This document shows positions 60,952-64,000 of a DNA stretch of 64,000 nucleotides, in pieces (within the stretch, counting starts at the first letter, position 1; the number at the start of each line of letters is the position of its first letter). The notes beneath the pieces are model-generated. The model was not told the DNA's origin, searched no databases, and saw nothing but the letters and a program-made list of their open reading frames with translations. The stretch comes from Deltaproteobacteria bacterium (GTDB taxonomy: Bacteria; Myxococcota_A; Polyangia; Polyangiales; Houyiibacteriaceae). The translations under genes were made by a program, and so were the position numbers. The stretch lies in contig JAEPMI010000015.1 of the NCBI GenBank assembly GCA_017644045.1, positions 1 through 64,000 of the forward strand, in the 5' to 3' direction.

Positions 60952-61421
60952 CTCTTCAACGAGCACGGGAACGCCCGCGCTTCCTTGGTCGCCTGAACCG
61001 CACGGACTCGGGCGGCCTCGAGCTCATCCCCGAGCTCGTCCGCGAGGTCCTCGTCGAAGTCTTCGTCGAACTCGAAGCCGTTCTGGATCATGATCCCGAC
61101 CACCTCCGCGGTCCCACCTCGGTAGAGAACGCCTGCGTCGACCTGGTAGAGCCAGAGGTGGAACACTGGCTCGTCGCCGTCCATGACGTCCCACTGCTCG
61201 AGCGGCACGCCCGCCATCTCGTCGAAGGTCTTCGCGAACGCCGCGTAGTCGCCGGTCAGGAAGAGCTCGAGCGCTTCCGGTCCCTCGAGCTGCGGAGCCC
61301 AGTTCGTGGCGATCTCGGTGAGCTGCGACCGCTCGAGCTCGGAGAAGGACTCGTCGCCGAGCCACGCGCCCGACTTCCCAGGCTCCACCCCCTCCACGTA
61401 CCGACGCCGAGTCATCTCCAT
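60933..61421 (-). CDS. Hypothetical acidic protein
   Basis: The 162-aa product contains WLGDESFSELERSQLTEIATNW, GVPLEQWDVMDGDEPVFHLWLYQVDAGVLYRGGTAEVVG and an acidic region FEFDEDFDEDLADELGDELEAAR. I do not recognise a family. ATG 61421 was chosen; an ATG at 61415 is equally possible. It is convergent with and overlaps the ClpP-like gene. Confidence 0.65.
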   Translation of the reverse strand: MEMTRRRYVEGVEPGKSGAWLGDESFSELERSQLTEIATNWAPQLEGPEALELFLTGDYAAFAKTFDEMAGVPLEQWDVMDGDEPVFHLWLYQVDAGVLYRGGTAEVVGIMIQNGFEFDEDFDEDLADELGDELEAARVRAVQATKEARAFPCSLKSYRFAR

Positions 61422-61460
61422 GGGGCGGAGCCTACACCCGAGCTCGGATTGGAGAGGTGC

Positions 61461-61587
61461 GCCCGCGAAACGAAATCGCGGGCTGACGCGGAGTGACGGA
61501 TGTGGCGAGTATGTGGTCAATGAATGCCGATATCGGCCTGTGTGGGCACGTTTGGAGATCGGGAGTGTTGATCTTCACGTGAAGATC
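61461..61587. promoter_or_regulatory. Three palindromic elements upstream of the GST gene
   Basis: GCCCGCGA-N7-TCGCGGGC (61461-61483), GCCGATATCGGC (61526-61537) and a perfect 18-bp palindrome GATCTTCACGTGAAGATC (61570-61587) lie in the 276-base gap before the GST gene. At least the last is a strong operator candidate. Confidence 0.5.
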
Positions 61588-61697
61588 GAGGAGCCTCGTC
61601 GGCGACCTGCGGCTCCAGGACGAGAGCCCGCGCACGAACGCGACCGTGGGGGAGGGCGCGGGTGCACCACCAGCTCGTCCGGTGTAGGACGCGGCCC

Positions 61698-62339
61698 ATG
61701 CTCAAAGTCTACGGCTTCTCTCGAGTGAACCCGTTCGCCCACGGAAACACCCGCGACCTTCGCGTTCTGTGGGCGCTCGAGGAGATGGGAATGCCCTACG
61801 AGATCGTGGGCATGGATCACCCGCAGGGGGATCTCGAGAGCGAATCGTTCGGAAGCGTCAATCCCTTCCGCCAGATCCCGGCCATCGATGACGACGGAGT
61901 CGTCGTGACCGAGTCTGGGGCGATCCTTCTCTATCTGGCACGAAAGAGCGGGAAGCTGATCCCTGCTGACCTCGCAGGCGAGGCTCAGGTGTTGCGCTGG
62001 AGCGTGGCCGCGCTGAGCTCGGTGGAGACGCCGGTTCTCTCCATGTGGTTCGTCGGGCTCAGCGGCGGAAAGGGGAGCCAGCCACACGACGCGCTCAGGA
62101 GTTGGTCGGCCCTGCGGCTGCAGCAGCTCGATGGGTGGCTACGGAACCGCGCCTTCGTCGCGACCGACGAGTTCACCGTGGCGGACATTCTGATGACGCA
62201 CGTCCTCGCCGCCGCGAGCACCGCCGCCGAGCTCCTCGAGCCCCACGCGAACGTGCGGAGCTACCTCGCCCGCTGCATGGCTCGGCCCGCATGGAAGCGA
62301 ACGCTCGACGCGTACGAAGCACGCGTCGAGGCTGGCTGA
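61698..62339 (+). CDS. Glutathione S-transferase-like protein
   Basis: The 213-aa product has the thioredoxin-fold N-terminus [39 protein letters not shown] with [26 protein letters not shown] (the cis-Pro and the glutathione-binding ES motif), and a helical C-terminus including [16 protein letters not shown]. It would conjugate glutathione to electrophiles. ATG 61698 starts the fold. It stands alone. Confidence 0.88.
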   Translation: MLKVYGFSRVNPFAHGNTRDLRVLWALEEMGMPYEIVGMDHPQGDLESESFGSVNPFRQIPAIDDDGVVVTESGAILLYLARKSGKLIPADLAGEAQVLRWSVAALSSVETPVLSMWFVGLSGGKGSQPHDALRSWSALRLQQLDGWLRNRAFVATDEFTVADILMTHVLAAASTAAELLEPHANVRSYLARCMARPAWKRTLDAYEARVEAG

Positions 62340-62397
62340 CGACCAAGCGCGAGAGCGAGGCGGCCGGCCGGATGCACTGGCGCAGGCTCTTGCGAGC

Positions 62398-62658
62398 TCA
62401 GCAGTCCTCGTCGCGGACGTAGTCGTCGCGGTTCGCTCCGTCGAAAGGTGCCGCCCTTCAGGCAGCACTTCTTGAACTTGCGCATCGAGCCGCAGGGGCA
62501 CGGGTCGTTTCGGCCGAGCTTCTCGAGGAGCTCGATCCCGTCTCCGACGACGCGCACACCGCGTTTGACGTGGGTCTCGGAGGGATAACCCTCGCCTCCG
62601 CTTACTGGTTCGCTCGAAAGGAGGGGAGGTCTTCGAGCGGGTCGTGGTTCTTCGCCAT
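62398..62658 (-). pseudogene. SEC-C motif protein with two compensating frameshifts
   Basis: A strong AGGAGG precedes ATG 62658, giving [15 protein letters not shown], but the frame stops at RANQ. A one-base shift continues as [48 protein letters not shown], a SEC-C zinc motif (CPC...CC). After it a second one-base shift returns to the original frame as [15 protein letters not shown] with TGA at 62398-62400. One deletion and one insertion would explain it. Either two sequencing errors or real decay. SEC-C modules bind zinc, often in protein-quality-control factors. Confidence 0.6.
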
Positions 62659-62881
62659 GGCGTGCCTCCTGGGTGCGCGTGCAGGCCGCCTGGCCGCTCG
62701 CGGTGGGCGGCGAAGCTAAGCTCGAAGGGAGCGCGCGCAAGCGTCGACCTGGGTCCGCCACGAGCTCCACGCCGTTCCGAGGGGTGGTGACGCGCTCCCC
62801 GTCGCTTCCCTACCACGGGCTGCATGTCAGCGCGCGCGGGGTGACGAGTACAGATTCGATGGATAGGAGTGGGCACCACTG

Positions 62882-64000
62882 ATGGGAGCGCCTGCCCTCG
62901 ATCCGCCCGAGACCGTGCTCGGGCAACTGCAACGTGGACTCGGCCGCGCTCACTTCGCAGCGACACGGGGCGGAGCCGGCGAGGGTGAGTGGCTGCACTG
63001 CGTGTCGCACGACCCGCGTTGGGATCGCCAGCTCGAGGAGCGTGCGGCGTACTACGCCAAGCTGGGCTTGGAGCTGTGCGTCGACGTCACGCCGGTCGGA
63101 GAGGCGGTGCGGTCAGGGGACCCTCGGCGCTGGGACGGAGGTCTGGCTGCCGACGTTCTGATGGAGATGGCCGTGCGAGGGCGAGCAGATGCGCTCCAGG
63201 CCCTCCGGGCAGAGGTTCGGCACGACGGTTGGCTCGCTGCGTTGACCGCACTCGAGCGCGCGCGGGAGTACGGGCAGAACTTCTTCACACCATCCGACCT
63301 GGATGCGATGGCCGATCGCCCCGCAGACGAGCTGCGCTCTGCCATCGAACGACAAGGGCACCTTCCGTGGGGGAAGTGGGCGAAGACGGAGCCGCGCATC
63401 GCGTCGTTGCTGAAGGAAGCGGGGTTGGCCGAGTCACCGCCTCGGCCGGAGGCGCCGAAGCCCGACACGTCGATGACCACGAACGAGCTCCTGGCGATCG
63501 CGGAGCCCCGCAATGGTGTGAGGGTGGCGCGCGTGCTGGCTCAACGCAAAGACGCCGCCAGCATCGCGGCGATGATCGAGGCTGCCAGGGGAAGCGATCG
63601 CGACGCGGCACTGGCTGCATGCCGGGCTCTGGGAGCGCTCGGACACACCGGTCTGTTGGAGCACCTCGACGAGGTCTTCGGGTCCCCGAACCCCGCGCCG
63701 CCGCGTCGGCATCCGGGGGTCGCGCGCTACCTCGAAGGACTCTCGCCCGACCATACGCTCCCGCGTGCGCGAGTCTGGCTGAGCAAGGGTGGGTACGCAG
63801 CCGTGGCTGCCGAGCGCATTCTCGCCCGCGAGGCTCGTGCGGAAGACCGCTCGCTGGTCGAGACGACCCTGGGTGTCGCACTCGACGACGGGGCGGTCTA
63901 CCGGGCCTGCAGCATGGTGGAAGCGCTCGAGTCGATCGGCGATCGCCGATCGACGGAAGTGCTCGTCCAGACCTTCGAGCGTATCCCCTATTCCTGGGCA
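62882..64000 (+). CDS. Large unknown protein with HEAT-like repeats, 3'-partial
   Basis: The frame is open from ATG 62882 to the right edge, giving at least 373 residues. The first part has LGLELCVDVTPVGEAVRSGD and the segment MEMAVRGRADALQALRAEVRHDGWLAALTAL; later parts show ARVLAQRKDAASIAAMIEAARGS and ALAACRALGALGHTGLLEHLDEVF, with about 30-residue spacing like HEAT repeats. It is probably a soluble scaffold or repeat protein. No domain is recognised with confidence. Confidence 0.7.
   Translation, partial: MGAPALDPPETVLGQLQRGLGRAHFAATRGGAGEGEWLHCVSHDPRWDRQLEERAAYYAKLGLELCVDVTPVGEAVRSGDPRRWDGGLAADVLMEMAVRGRADALQALRAEVRHDGWLAALTALERAREYGQNFFTPSDLDAMADRPADELRSAIERQGHLPWGKWAKTEPRIASLLKEAGLAESPPRPEAPKPDTSMTTNELLAIAEPRNGVRVARVLAQRKDAASIAAMIEAARGSDRDAALAACRALGALGHTGLLEHLDEVFGSPNPAPPRRHPGVARYLEGLSPDHTLPRARVWLSKGGYAAVAAERILAREARAEDRSLVETTLGVALDDGAVYRACSMVEALESIGDRRSTEVLVQTFERIPYSWA

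Overview
The window is GC-rich DNA, almost fully coding on both strands, from a myxobacterium-like deltaproteobacterium (Myxococcota, probably Polyangiales or Sandaracinaceae-like). This is an inference from gene content: many small lipoproteins with Asp/Thr/Gly-rich linkers, a membrane Ser/Thr kinase with an extracytoplasmic propeller, NtrC-type sigma-54 regulation, ECF sigma/FecR modules and an ectoine operon that suggests a saline habitat. No rRNA, complete tRNA, CRISPR array or insertion sequence was seen.

Layout. 1-10.2 kb: the end of an HNH-endonuclease-domain gene, a B-type succinate dehydrogenase operon (sdhCAB, minus strand), a KamA-type radical SAM aminomutase, ATP-type PEP carboxykinase (pckA), a hormone-sensitive-lipase-family hydrolase and small envelope proteins. 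10.3-14.5 kb: a translationally coupled ECF sigma / FecR-TPR / outer-membrane protein / di-haem peroxidase module. 14.6-19.1 kb: a two-component system whose histidine kinase is split by an in-frame stop, its NtrC-type partner, and a divergent locus (OmpA/Pal-like lipoprotein versus two lone receiver proteins) in which every promoter region carries a sigma-54 -24/-12 match. 19.1-33.4 kb: a DUF6882-like protein divergent from a propeller-type Ser/Thr kinase, a halogenase-like flavoprotein, a MATE exporter and several secreted proteins. 33.5-42.6 kb: a 4-hydroxybutyryl-CoA dehydratase-like protein, DUF2461, a beta-helix lipoprotein, a second sigma/membrane-TPR/lipoprotein module, and cysM-osmC.

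42.7-48.5 kb: an ectoine operon (aspartokinase-ectA-ectB-ectC), a terminator, a Na+/solute symporter and a convergent MarR regulator that may be EctR-like. 48.9-52.2 kb: an XRE/PBP-like regulator followed by modABC for molybdate uptake. 52.2-52.6 kb: a Gdx/SugE guanidinium exporter preceded by a clear guanidine-III riboswitch. 52.6-64 kb: mostly single-gene regulatory and metabolic units (TetR, methyltransferase, Gpt, LysR/oxidoreductase, Nudix, ADP-ribosylglycohydrolase, AraC/ClpP-like, GST), a SEC-C gene carrying two compensating frameshifts, and a large unknown protein running off the right edge.

The most notable unexplained structures are the sigma-54 locus with its split kinase (14.6-19.1 kb), the guanidine-III switch with an overlapping competing hairpin, the repeat-bearing ectoine promoter in an operon with no ATG start, and the structured non-coding interval before the molybdate regulator.
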